DNA of 38,193 nt from Olleya sediminilitoris (GCF_016785945.1 NZ_JAEMEF010000019.1:1-38193); one strand, 5' to 3'. Shown: positions 9,593-17,157, counted from the stretch's first letter. The notes: generated by a model not told the origin, from the letters alone. Program-made: numbers and translations.

Positions 9593-10162
9593 TTATTTGG
9601 GATTGCTATTAATACGTTCTTTTAGGGTTTTAAGACATCTAGACTTAGCACTTTTTATAACATTTTCGCTATTGTAGTTACTATGGTTTAAAATGTCTTT
9701 AATGGTAAATCCTCTGTAATAAAATAAGTTTAGCAATTCTTGACATTGCTTACCTAAATCTTTAAAATGCTGTTTTAGTAGCTTTTGTTCTTGGGTTAAA
9801 TCTTCATTTTCAACATCTAAAGTACTTACTAAATCATCAGAATCCTTAACCAAGGATAAACCAAAATTAGAACTTACTTTTTTGTTGTTTTTTTTCATCT
9901 TATCAAAGATTAAGTATTTACCAATACTAAATAAATAGGTAGAAATACTGCTTGTAAAACTTTCAATTTTACCGCTCATTACATTGTTATAAAACACGAT
10001 ATAAGCATCTTGGTAGATATCTATAATGTCATCGGTTTCCAAATTATAACGTCTAGCAAAATTTATAAACTTATCTCTATTGTCTTCATACACCTGTTGA
10101 AGCGCTTGATCTGAGCCTTGCTTTAAACTTTGAAGCGATATTTCTTCTTGGTTATTTGCCAT
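9593..10162 (-). CDS. ECF-type RNA polymerase sigma factor
   Basis: 189 aa, the normal ECF size. Region 2 lies at about 25-92, with DDIIDIYQDAYIVFYNNV and STYLFSIGKYLIFDKMKK for core binding and -10 recognition. A variable linker runs from about 93 to 125, and region 4 at about 127-183 (CQELLNLFYYRGFTIKDI, then a recognition helix to NVIKSAKSRCLKTL). A stop codon TAA sits in frame directly before the ATG and no later start keeps region 2, so 10162 is the start. It is divergent from the operon at 10291 and coupled to the anti-sigma candidate. Likely targets are the TTAACCTTT-N13-ATTAATA sites in this window. Confidence 0.93.
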   Translation of the reverse strand: MANNQEEISLQSLKQGSDQALQQVYEDNRDKFINFARRYNLETDDIIDIYQDAYIVFYNNVMSGKIESFTSSISTYLFSIGKYLIFDKMKKNNKKVSSNFGLSLVKDSDDLVSTLDVENEDLTQEQKLLKQHFKDLGKQCQELLNLFYYRGFTIKDILNHSNYNSENVIKSAKSRCLKTLKERINSNPK

Positions 10163-10190
10163 TTAATAATTGGTTTGGAGAAAAGGTTAA
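10163..10190 (-). promoter_or_regulatory. ECF -35 motif upstream of the sigma gene (site D)
   Basis: On the minus strand TTAACCTTT runs 10190-10182, preceded by ATG exactly as at 10239, 12239 and 12704. An ATTATTA element follows after 11 bases rather than ATTAATA after 13. It abuts the sigma ATG, so any transcript would be leaderless or start inside the gene. Autoregulation is plausible, but the fit is poorer than at the other sites. Confidence 0.4.
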
Positions 10191-10238
10191 CATGTAAAAG
10201 TAAAATTAACTTTTTTTTAAAATAAAAAGCATCTAATG

Positions 10239-10267
10239 TTAACCTTTTTAAAATCAAAATATTAATA
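10239..10267 (+). promoter_or_regulatory. Predicted ECF sigma promoter (site A)
   Basis: TTAACCTTT at 10239-10247, 13 bases, ATTAATA at 10261-10267. Transcription would begin near 10274, about 17 bases before the ATG at 10291. The AAC core in the -35 half is typical of ECF promoters. It is divergent from site D, 48 bases away. Confidence 0.7.
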
Positions 10268-10290
10268 AGCGTATTTATAAACTTAAAAAA

Positions 10291-10641
10291 ATGAAAACGC
10301 TTCAATTATCAATTATTGCACTATTAACATTTACTATTAATAGTCAAGCACAAAACAATCCAACTAAAACCAAAGATTCGACTACTATTAATTCTAATAA
10401 CTTCTTGGATAAAGGTACCGAAACATTGACCAGCATTTTTGGCGAAAACCTTGATGGCAACTCTACTGGAAAAACTTTAGGATATATAGAGTTATTAGAA
10501 AAATCTGACTTACCAGAAAAACAAAAAATAGAGCTTAAAAATCAATATTACTTATTAGCTAAAGATTTAACTCAAAAACAAAAAGACTCATTAGGTCAAG
10601 CTATTGGAAAACAAATAAAGGAAGCTAAAAAAGACGAATAA
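10291..10641 (+). CDS. Small secreted protein of unknown function
   Basis: 116 aa. Signal peptide ends at ...TINSQAQ (about residue 21). The mature protein is polar and Lys/Thr rich. A helical C-terminal half contains two similar segments, SDLPEKQKIELKNQYYLL and LTQKQKDSLGQAI. No family was recognised. It is first in a tight three-gene operon (gaps of 22 and 26 bases) behind ECF-type promoter site A and divergent from the sigma gene. This position suggests it is a main target of that sigma factor. Confidence 0.7.
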   Translation: MKTLQLSIIALLTFTINSQAQNNPTKTKDSTTINSNNFLDKGTETLTSIFGENLDGNSTGKTLGYIELLEKSDLPEKQKIELKNQYYLLAKDLTQKQKDSLGQAIGKQIKEAKKDE

Positions 10642-10663
10642 TTAATCCATTAAAAATAAAACA

Positions 10664-11503
10664 ATGAAACTTTTAAAACCATTACTAATAATATTAATAT
10701 GCTGTTTTACAACACAAAGCAATGCACAAATCTGGAAAAAACTAGCTAAAAAAGCTGAGAAAGCTGCAGAAAAAACTTTAGAAAAGAAAGTTGAACAAAA
10801 AACAGAACGTGAAACTGAAAAAGCTTTCGATTCTACATTTAATAATAGTAGTGATTCTAAAACTGCTAATAACAAAAATAATTCACCTTTTGGAACTAGC
10901 AAATCTGCCCAAACACCTTCAAGCACATACACCTTTTCTCATAAATATGTTATGCAAATAGAGGATGGAAAACGCACAACAAACTTAGTCTACTATTTAA
11001 CCAATACTGGAAATTATTTCGGGACTAGTATTCCTGATAAAAAAGGTAAAAATAACATGATAAGTGTTATGGATATTGACAAAAAATCCATGTACATGTT
11101 TATGGATAATAAAGATGACAAAACACTTATGTCAATGCGTTTAAATTTTGAAGACACTAACAACGACGCTATTGAGCAATCCGATATTAGCATAATTGCT
11201 ACCGGAAACACAAAAACCATATTAGGTTATAACTGTGAAGCTTTTAAAGTAAAAGGACAAGACGTGCAAGGTACGGTTTGGGTTACTCAAAACGCAGGAA
11301 TAACCTTTGTAAAATCCATGTATAATATAAAAGGAAAAAAAAGCAATAATCAATCTTGGATGAAAATGATAGATGGACTAACTCTAGAAATGGATATGGT
11401 GGACACCACTAAACGCAAACCTAAATCCATTAAAATGACCTGTATTGCTCTAGATAAAACCACTAAAACTATAACGTCATCTGACTATAAAAAACTAATG
11501 TAA
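10664..11503 (+). CDS. Secreted DUF4412-like protein
   Basis: 279 aa. Signal peptide ends at ...TTQSNAQ (about residue 23). A strongly charged helical segment follows at about 24-60 (KKLAKKAEKAAEKTLEKKVE), probably a coiled coil. A beta-rich domain from about 90 contains KTILGYNCEAFKVKG and VWVTQNAGI, the pattern of DUF4412 proteins of Bacteroidota. The molecular role of that family is not known. It is the second gene of the operon behind promoter site A, 22 bases after the previous stop. Confidence 0.7.
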   Translation: MKLLKPLLIILICCFTTQSNAQIWKKLAKKAEKAAEKTLEKKVEQKTERETEKAFDSTFNNSSDSKTANNKNNSPFGTSKSAQTPSSTYTFSHKYVMQIEDGKRTTNLVYYLTNTGNYFGTSIPDKKGKNNMISVMDIDKKSMYMFMDNKDDKTLMSMRLNFEDTNNDAIEQSDISIIATGNTKTILGYNCEAFKVKGQDVQGTVWVTQNAGITFVKSMYNIKGKKSNNQSWMKMIDGLTLEMDMVDTTKRKPKSIKMTCIALDKTTKTITSSDYKKLM

Positions 11504-11529
11504 ACTATTAATTATAAACCAATAACAAA

Positions 11530-12141
11530 ATGAACATTTTTAAAACACTAAGTATTTTACCATTAATTATTTTAAGCTTAAACTGTCAAGCTCAAGACAG
11601 TTTTCAAGCTAAAGAAAAAGGCACATTTTTAACTAACGGAAGCATATTAGTTTACAATACTACCCGAAAAATTAACGATAACAAAGCCACAGCTTTTACA
11701 ACTAATATTACACCAAAAGCAGGTTATTTTATAGCAGACAACCTTGCTATAGGTTTAGAGCTTTCCATTACTACTAATAAAGAAAAACAAGAAGACGAAT
11801 TTTTTGGAGATATCGAAACCACTACCAATGGGTTTGCAGTACTTCCTTTTGCTAGATATTATTTAGATAATGGTCTTTTTGCCGAAGCTGTTGTTGGCTT
11901 TGGATCTCAAAAAACATCTACTGAAAGTGATTTTAGCGAATTAGGAACTTTAGAAACCAAAGCGTCTTCCTTTGGATTTAGAGTTGGTGTTGGTTATTCT
12001 TTTTTCTTAGGAGATCATGTCGCTATAGAACCTTCTATAAATTATTCATGGGAAGATATAAATCCAGAAGATGCACCTTCAGAATACAAAGAAAGCTTAT
12101 CATCCATATTTTTGGGTATTGGGTTGTCAGCCTATTTTTAA
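11530..12141 (+). CDS. Outer-membrane beta-barrel protein (OmpA/OmpW-like size)
   Basis: 203 aa. Signal peptide ends at ...LNCQAQ (about residue 22). The mature part alternates hydrophobic and polar residues with repeated glycines and aromatics (AGYFIADNLAIGLEL, LPFARYYLDNGLFAEAVVGFG, FGFRVGVGYSFFLGDHVAIE). It ends in ...GIGLSAYF with a terminal Phe, as expected for an eight-stranded outer-membrane barrel. It is third in the operon behind promoter site A and is followed by a clear terminator at 12197-12228. Partner and substrate are unknown. Confidence 0.78.
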   Translation: MNIFKTLSILPLIILSLNCQAQDSFQAKEKGTFLTNGSILVYNTTRKINDNKATAFTTNITPKAGYFIADNLAIGLELSITTNKEKQEDEFFGDIETTTNGFAVLPFARYYLDNGLFAEAVVGFGSQKTSTESDFSELGTLETKASSFGFRVGVGYSFFLGDHVAIEPSINYSWEDINPEDAPSEYKESLSSIFLGIGLSAYF

Positions 12142-12196
12142 TCAATAAATATCCCTTAGACTGATTGATAGATTTTTCATTATTTAAGTTAGTTTT

Positions 12197-12228
12197 AAAA
12201 AGCCGAAACAAATGTTTCGGCTTTTTTT
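12197..12228 (+). terminator. Intrinsic terminator of the 10291-12141 operon
   Basis: GCCGAAACA (12202-12210) pairs perfectly with TGTTTCGGC (12213-12221), followed by seven T. Confidence 0.9.
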
Positions 12229-12238
12229 ATTTTACATG

Positions 12239-12267
12239 TTAACCTTTACATTGTCAAACCATTAATA
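12239..12267 (+). promoter_or_regulatory. Predicted ECF sigma promoter (site B)
   Basis: TTAACCTTT at 12239-12247, 13 bases, ATTAATA at 12261-12267. It lies just after the preceding terminator and 30 bases before the ATG at 12298, so this gene is an isolated unit with its own copy of the motif. Confidence 0.7.
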
Positions 12268-12297
12268 AGTGTTATTAATCTAAAAAAACAATTAATT

Positions 12298-12642
12298 ATG
12301 GCAACAAAACAATTTACAGTTAACACTTACAAAATGGCATTAGGTTACCAAAGTTCTGCAACATGGAATGGTAAAAAAATTAAAATTCAAGGCTACATTA
12401 CTTGTTATGGTAAAGATCACAGATTTATTATATACTTCTTACATGACTCAAGTCCTGTACCTGATCCAACCTATATTCCTGCTAACAAAGTAGGAGCCAT
12501 TTTTTTACCATTTAAAGACATGCCAATATATGTAGATATGGTTAGAAACGAAAAACCCGTTTATGCTTACTTAAATTCTACTAATCCAGAATGGAATAGC
12601 ATAAAAACCTCTAACGAGCCTGTTGGCGAGGAAGAAAGCTAG
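12298..12642 (+). CDS. 114-aa protein of unknown function, ECF-controlled
   Basis: No signal peptide or membrane segment is seen, unlike its neighbours, so it is probably cytoplasmic or leaves by another route. The sequence is beta-rich with many aromatics (SSATWNGKKIKIQGYITCYG, HRFIIYFLHDSS, VGAIFLPFKDMPIYVDM) and ends in an acidic tail (GEEES). It resembles no family I recognise. It has its own promoter (site B) and terminator (12663-12693), forming a monocistron. The protein's compact beta pattern would fit a small binding domain, but that is a guess. Confidence 0.65.
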   Translation: MATKQFTVNTYKMALGYQSSATWNGKKIKIQGYITCYGKDHRFIIYFLHDSSPVPDPTYIPANKVGAIFLPFKDMPIYVDMVRNEKPVYAYLNSTNPEWNSIKTSNEPVGEEES

Positions 12643-12662
12643 AATTAGTCGCTTTAGTTTTT

Positions 12663-12693
12663 AAAAACCGAAAATTTTTTTTCGGTTTTTTTT
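12663..12693 (+). terminator. Intrinsic terminator of the 12298 gene
   Basis: AACCGAAAA pairs with TTTTCGGTT (stem from about 12666 to 12687), followed by further T. It is AT-rich apart from the CCG/CGG core. Confidence 0.8.
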
Positions 12694-12703
12694 ATCACTT
12701 ATG

Positions 12704-12732
12704 TTAACCTTTCTGTTTTAGATCTATTAATA
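12704..12732 (+). promoter_or_regulatory. Predicted ECF sigma promoter (site C)
   Basis: TTAACCTTT at 12704-12712, 13 bases, ATTAATA at 12726-12732, with the shared ATG triplet just before. The transcript would begin near 12739, about 30 bases before the ATG at 12770. Confidence 0.7.
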
Positions 12733-12769
12733 GGAAAACAAAAACTATTAATCATTTAAAAAAAACACA

Positions 12770-13339
12770 ATGAAACATTTATTATTGAAATCAAAATTTA
12801 TCCTTGTAGCAATTATAATTGCTTTTAACTTTTCATGTTCAACAGAAGATGGTGCTGAAGGTCCTGCAGGTGCAGACGGAATTGATGGAGTTGATGGTAC
12901 AGATGGTGTGGACGGAAATGCTAATGTACAAACAATTACTATTGATGCTTCCACTTTTTCAGGTAACTACACCTCTATATCAGTACCAGAAATAACACAA
13001 GAAGTCCTAGACAATGATGTTATACTTACCTATTTAACAGATAGTCCTAATTATTGGGTTACAATACCATGTCCTTATGATAGTGTTGCATTTAACTTTT
13101 CTGTACACGTAATACACTATTTAGAAGGTGTCGATCTAGATTATAATGATGCATCAGGATCATTTTACAATATTTCTGCAGGAGACCTAACATCTTTAAA
13201 AGTTGTAATTATAAAATCTTCATCTGACGCTAGATTTGCAAACAACAATAAACAGCAAACTTATAATCAACTAAGTCAAGCCGGAGTTGACATTACCAAC
13301 TATTACGAAGTCTGTGATTATTATGGTATCAAATACTAA
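12770..13339 (+). CDS. Lipoprotein with collagen-like Gly-X-Y stretch
   Basis: 189 aa. A lipoprotein signal ends at ...FNFSC (Cys23). A run of about seven Gly-X-Y triplets follows at about 28-50 (GAEGPAGADGIDGVDG and on), rich in Asp in the Y position. After that comes a compact beta-rich domain to residue 189 with no recognised family. Collagen-like runs directly after the lipid anchor are known in Bacteroidota surface lipoproteins, where they probably act as stalks. It is a monocistron with ECF promoter site C upstream and a terminator at 13362-13389. Confidence 0.75.
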   Translation: MKHLLLKSKFILVAIIIAFNFSCSTEDGAEGPAGADGIDGVDGTDGVDGNANVQTITIDASTFSGNYTSISVPEITQEVLDNDVILTYLTDSPNYWVTIPCPYDSVAFNFSVHVIHYLEGVDLDYNDASGSFYNISAGDLTSLKVVIIKSSSDARFANNNKQQTYNQLSQAGVDITNYYEVCDYYGIKY

Positions 13340-13361
13340 TATTCATATCAAATCACAAAAT

Positions 13362-13389
13362 AAACCGAAGCAAAGTCTTCGGTTTTTTT
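13362..13389 (+). terminator. Intrinsic terminator of the 12770 gene
   Basis: ACCGAAG (13364-13370) pairs with CTTCGGT (13377-13383) over a 6-base loop, followed by T to 13389. Confidence 0.85.
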
Positions 13390-13449
13390 ATGCATTATTA
13401 TAGCTATATTTAGTAACATTGTATTTTAAAACAAACACCATTTTTAATA

Positions 13450-14499
13450 ATGATTAACCGTAACAAAGCCTCTATTTTAAAGTGTATTATCCACAAAGTA
13501 GGAAATAAACATAACGACACTAAAAATGCCTTTTCTGAAAAAGAAATCATTTTTGATGAAGCCAGTTATGAGCTAATGGTTCCTTTTTTATTAAGACCAT
13601 TTACAAGTTTAGTGCAAAGTCACAGATTTAGTCATCATGCTAATATCGAGTTAAACGAAATCAATGCGTACGCCAAATCCATTTTTGCAGACGACGAAAC
13701 TTTTGTGGATGTCTCCAAAAATGTAGTTAAGCATTTATATGAGCAATCCACCTCTGCACAAATCAAAACAGGAGATGTTATTGTAGCCTATTTTGAAGGT
13801 ATTGAACATAACGAAATGGTAATTGATGCTGTTGGTATATTTAAAATAGAAAATAAAACTAACTTTTTCCAAACCTATCTAGAAGACAACAGCTATGATG
13901 TATTAGTCCAAAAAGGGATTAACGCAAAAAAAGTAGATAAAGGATGTTTAATTTTAAATACAGGTGATGCAGAAGGTAAAGTTGTTTTAACCGTTGATAA
14001 TAACAATTATGACGCAGCCTATTGGACAGATAAGTTTTTAAATATCAAATATGCAGATGACTATAATAGTCACACGCAAAACTACCTAGAATTATGCAAA
14101 GAGTTTTCTACTGAAATTATTAAAACAACTTACGGAGCCCAAGAGCAAAATACTTTTTTAGCCAAAACAGTTGACTTTTTTAAAGAAAATGAAATTGTTA
14201 ATGTCGAAAGATTTAAAGATGAAATTTTTGAAGAAGACAAACATTTAGAGCTTTTTGAAAGTTATAAAAAAGAGTTTGAAAGCGAGCAAAATGTCTTAAT
14301 TAGAAACCAATTTGATGTTTCTGAAAAAGTATTAAATAAAGAAAAAAAGAAAATTAAAACAGACATCAAGCTAGACACAAATATCCAAATTAAATTAGAT
14401 ATAGATGCACCAGATGCTAGTGCAGAATATCTAGAACGTGGTTATGACGAAGACAAAAAAATGCATTACTACAAAGTGTTTTTTAACGCAGAAAATTAA
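13450..14499 (+). CDS. Nucleoid-associated protein (NdpA/YejK family)
   Basis: 349 aa, the usual size of the 37-kDa nucleoid-associated family (PF04245). The start INRNKASILKCIIHKVGNK and the segment FVDVSKNVVKHLYEQSTSAQIKTGDVIVAYFEG are characteristic. It is soluble, with no signal or membrane segment, and has a charged C-terminal third. E. coli YejK associates with the nucleoid; its precise role in flavobacteria is unsettled. It lies in its own plus-strand unit, after the terminator of the ECF-regulated cluster and just before a secreted unknown protein. Confidence 0.85.
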   Translation: MINRNKASILKCIIHKVGNKHNDTKNAFSEKEIIFDEASYELMVPFLLRPFTSLVQSHRFSHHANIELNEINAYAKSIFADDETFVDVSKNVVKHLYEQSTSAQIKTGDVIVAYFEGIEHNEMVIDAVGIFKIENKTNFFQTYLEDNSYDVLVQKGINAKKVDKGCLILNTGDAEGKVVLTVDNNNYDAAYWTDKFLNIKYADDYNSHTQNYLELCKEFSTEIIKTTYGAQEQNTFLAKTVDFFKENEIVNVERFKDEIFEEDKHLELFESYKKEFESEQNVLIRNQFDVSEKVLNKEKKKIKTDIKLDTNIQIKLDIDAPDASAEYLERGYDEDKKMHYYKVFFNAEN

Positions 14500-14592
14500 G
14501 CTTAAATTCAACAAGTGATTATTAGATAAACATTAAAATTTAGGGTATTTTAGTTGCTATATTAACCTAACTTAAACTCTATAATTTTTAAA

Positions 14593-16092
14593 ATGAAAAA
14601 ACTATTAATCACTTGTTTGCTATTATTAACCACAGTAGCGCAATCACAAACCTCAACCACATCACTAAAAGTTACCCAAAGCCAAGAGTACAAAGACAAA
14701 GTAAAATCTATTGACGTTATAGCCATTAACACTTCTAATTCCGGAAAAACAGGAATTGTACGTAACGGAAAAAGAGATTTTCTATTTGATGTATTTGACA
14801 CTTCTTTAAACAAAACATTTTCTAAAATTGTAGAAAGTAGTAAAAAGGAAACCTATGTTGGAGACTTATTTTATGACAATCAACTAAAAGTATTTACGGT
14901 CTATGCGCCTAAAAAAGACAAACGTATTATTTATTGTCACACTTTAAATTTAGAAACAGAAGCTTATACTAAAACAACCATTTTTAGTACTGAAGTAGAA
15001 AAAAAGCAAAGCTTATTTGGTTCAAGAAAAAAACACAACACTAGTTTTGCATTATCTCCAAACGGAAACTACTTTGCTATAGCGACAGACAATATCCGTA
15101 AAAATAAAAACTCATATACCATACGTGTTTTTGATGCCAAAACTGAAAAATTAATTTTCACTAAAGCATACCAAGAAGACGTTAAACGTACTTTTAATCA
15201 CAACGATTTATATATAGATGACCAAGCCAACGTGTACTCTCTTGGTAAATTGTTTTTAAATGGTAAGCGTAATAAAAAAATAAATGGAGATGCCAACTAC
15301 CAGTTTTCGTTAAATAAAATAACCAAAGACAAAAACACTGAGCTATTACTTGATTTAGAAGATGAGCACATTCAGTCTTTAAATATTTCAGAAAACAAAA
15401 ACCAATTACATCTTATTGGATTTTACTCAGAATTAAATGTTGGAAGAATTAAAGGTGGATGTGATTTTGAAATAGACACAGATAATTTAACCGTTAAATC
15501 TAAAAAAGTACAGGCTTTACCAAAACAAGTGTATGAAGACTTATATGGTTACAGAACTGCAAAACGCAAAAACAAGAAGAAAAAAGAATTAAGAAATTTT
15601 GATGTTGACTATGTATTAAAAGATAGTAAAGGTGGTACATTTTTAATTGCTGAAGAGTTTTATATCACACAAACCTACGTTCAAACAGGTACAGCAGGTG
15701 GTTATTGGCAGACTGTTTTTCATTATGACGACATCTTAATTTTAAAGTTTAATCCTGATGGTGACCTTACTTGGGGAAGAAGTGTTTTTAAAAGATCTAC
15801 CTCTCCTTCATACAATGCGTTTTTAAAAGACGATCAATTGCATATTATATTAAACTCTGGTAAAAATCTAACTGAAAAAAATGATGGAAGAACTAAAGTG
15901 TCTAAAGGATGGTTTGAATCTTCATCTTTATATGATTTTGAATATAGTAATAATGGAGACGTTAAGTACAACAAAATTCAAGATAACAGAGGCAACGAGT
16001 TTTACTTACCGTATTACGGAACATACCAATTAGATAAATTTATCATGATGAGTGATGGACGTCGTAAAAAAACGTTTATGACTTTAGAGTAG
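14593..16092 (+). CDS. Secreted protein of unknown function
   Basis: 499 aa. Signal peptide ends at ...TTVAQSQ (about residue 19). Repeated beta-strand segments look like propeller blades, for example HNTSFALSPNGNYFAIAT, YTIRVFDAKTEKLIFTK and DDILILKFNPDGDLTWGR. No catalytic motif was found. A partial copy of the ECF motif (TTAACCTAA, 13 bases, ATTTTTA) sits just upstream at 14562-14590 but is a weak match. The gene is convergent with lipB, and the two share a large hairpin at 16117-16165. Confidence 0.65.
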   Translation: MKKLLITCLLLLTTVAQSQTSTTSLKVTQSQEYKDKVKSIDVIAINTSNSGKTGIVRNGKRDFLFDVFDTSLNKTFSKIVESSKKETYVGDLFYDNQLKVFTVYAPKKDKRIIYCHTLNLETEAYTKTTIFSTEVEKKQSLFGSRKKHNTSFALSPNGNYFAIATDNIRKNKNSYTIRVFDAKTEKLIFTKAYQEDVKRTFNHNDLYIDDQANVYSLGKLFLNGKRNKKINGDANYQFSLNKITKDKNTELLLDLEDEHIQSLNISENKNQLHLIGFYSELNVGRIKGGCDFEIDTDNLTVKSKKVQALPKQVYEDLYGYRTAKRKNKKKKELRNFDVDYVLKDSKGGTFLIAEEFYITQTYVQTGTAGGYWQTVFHYDDILILKFNPDGDLTWGRSVFKRSTSPSYNAFLKDDQLHIILNSGKNLTEKNDGRTKVSKGWFESSSLYDFEYSNNGDVKYNKIQDNRGNEFYLPYYGTYQLDKFIMMSDGRRKKTFMTLE

Positions 16093-16116
16093 TCTCACTT
16101 ATATTTATTATAAAGT

Positions 16117-16165
16117 AAAAGGATGTTTTTACGGTGAAAATTCACTTAAAAAAACATCCTTTTTT
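16117..16165. terminator. Composite bidirectional terminator
   Basis: GGATGTTTTT (16121-16130) pairs with AAAAACATCC (16150-16159). A second small stem GTGAA/TTCAC (16134-16138 with 16141-16145) sits inside the loop. A and T runs flank both sides, so it can end both the plus-strand 14593 gene and minus-strand lipB. Confidence 0.85.
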
Positions 16166-16191
16166 ATTCTAGTCAATAATATTGCTAATTG

Positions 16192-16893
16192 CTATTTTAC
16201 AAAAGTAGCTTCAAACAAATTACTAAAATGTTTTAATATTTTAGCTTTAACTTCAGCTTCATCAACTACTTTAACACCTAATTCTACATTTAAGGATGCA
16301 ACCGCTTTTCCTCTAATTCCGCAAGGTATTATATTATCAAAATACCCTAAGTTAGCATTTACGTTTAATGCAAAACCATGCATTGTTACCCAACGACTAG
16401 CTCTAACACCCATTGCACAAATTTTACGTGCAAAAGGTGTCCCTACGTCTAACCATACACCAGTTTCTCCTTCACTACGTGTTGCTTTTAAACCGTATTC
16501 GTCAAGTGTTAAAATTATAACTTCTTCTAAAAAACGCAGGTATTTATGGATATCTGTAAAAAAGTTATCTAAATCTAAAATAGGGTAACCAACAATTTGT
16601 CCTGGACCATGATAAGTAATATCACCTCCTCTATTAATTTTATAAAATGTAGCTTCCTTTTGTTTTAGTTGCGCTTCATCTAAAAGTAAATTGGACAAAT
16701 CACCACTTTTACCTAAAGTATAAACATGAGGATGTTCTACAAATAAAAAAAAGTTATCGGTTTCTAAACCTGCAGCTTCTCTCCTATTTTTTATTTTGGT
16801 ATCTAAAATTGCTTTAAATAATTCCTCTTGATAATCCCAAGTCTCTTTAAAGTCTTTTGTACCTAAATCTTGTAATGTTATTGCTTTATTCAT
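16192..16893 (-). CDS. lipB: Octanoyl-[acyl-carrier-protein]-protein transferase
   Basis: 233 aa, the normal LipB length. It moves octanoyl groups from ACP to lipoyl domains of 2-oxoacid dehydrogenases and the glycine cleavage H protein. The sequence has [18 protein letters not shown] (about 88-105), the catalytic Lys157 in RKICAMG and catalytic Cys191 in [14 protein letters not shown]. Cytoplasmic. A promoter with a perfect -7 box lies at 16911-16943. No lipA is seen in this window. Confidence 0.97.
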   Translation of the reverse strand: MNKAITLQDLGTKDFKETWDYQEELFKAILDTKIKNRREAAGLETDNFFLFVEHPHVYTLGKSGDLSNLLLDEAQLKQKEATFYKINRGGDITYHGPGQIVGYPILDLDNFFTDIHKYLRFLEEVIILTLDEYGLKATRSEGETGVWLDVGTPFARKICAMGVRASRWVTMHGFALNVNANLGYFDNIIPCGIRGKAVASLNVELGVKVVDEAEVKAKILKHFSNLFEATFVK

Positions 16894-16910
16894 CTAAAAA
16901 AATAATATAG

Positions 16911-16943
16911 CAAAGATACAATTTATCTTTCAGGATTATTCAA
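16911..16943 (-). promoter_or_regulatory. Bacteroidota-type promoter of lipB
   Basis: On the minus strand TTG (16943-16941), 22 bases, then TATCTTTG (16918-16911), a full match to TAnnTTTG. The site overlaps the 3' end of the upstream YqaE gene, so lipB can be transcribed on its own. Confidence 0.65.
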
Positions 16944-17081
16944 TATTATCAAAGCTGCTAACACTCCAGGAATCCATCCTAAACACCATAAAATAAAAAC
17001 AATTAAAATAGAGCCACAACCCTTACCTATTACAGATAATGGAGGACAAATTACACACAATAAAACGCGCCAAAAAGACAT
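16923..17081 (-). CDS. YqaE/Pmp3 family small membrane protein
   Basis: 52 aa (53 codons with stop). It begins MSFWRVLLCVICPPLSVIGK and continues with GCGSILIVFILWCLGWIPG and VLAALIILNN. The ICPP segment, the second helix with LGWIPG and the overall two-helix layout are the hallmarks of the Pmp3/YqaE family (PF01679). Those proteins sit in the inner membrane and are often linked to salt or membrane-potential stress. The gene lies 29 bases upstream of lipB on the same strand and could form an operon with it. It fills the gap between lipB and lysS. Confidence 0.9.
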   Translation of the reverse strand: MSFWRVLLCVICPPLSVIGKGCGSILIVFILWCLGWIPGVLAALIILNNPER

Positions 17082-17149
17082 GATTAAAATTTTAATAGAT
17101 TGATGATATACTTATTTGACGTTAACACTTATTTTTTGTTACAAACCAT

Positions 17150-17157
17150 TATCTTTG
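17150..17157 (+). promoter_or_regulatory. -7 box of the lysS promoter
   Basis: TATCTTTG matches TAnnTTTG fully. No TTG with ideal spacing is found upstream (candidates are 11 or 31 bases away). The box lies downstream of the ATG at 17116, so that ATG would not be in the mRNA. This supports the start at 17185. Confidence 0.5.

Noticed and set aside
10123-10305. 60-codon minus-strand frame over the sigma promoter region
   Set aside because: It overlaps the sigma start in another frame and is Lys/Leu/Ile-rich with no protein-like pattern; explained by AT-rich promoter DNA.
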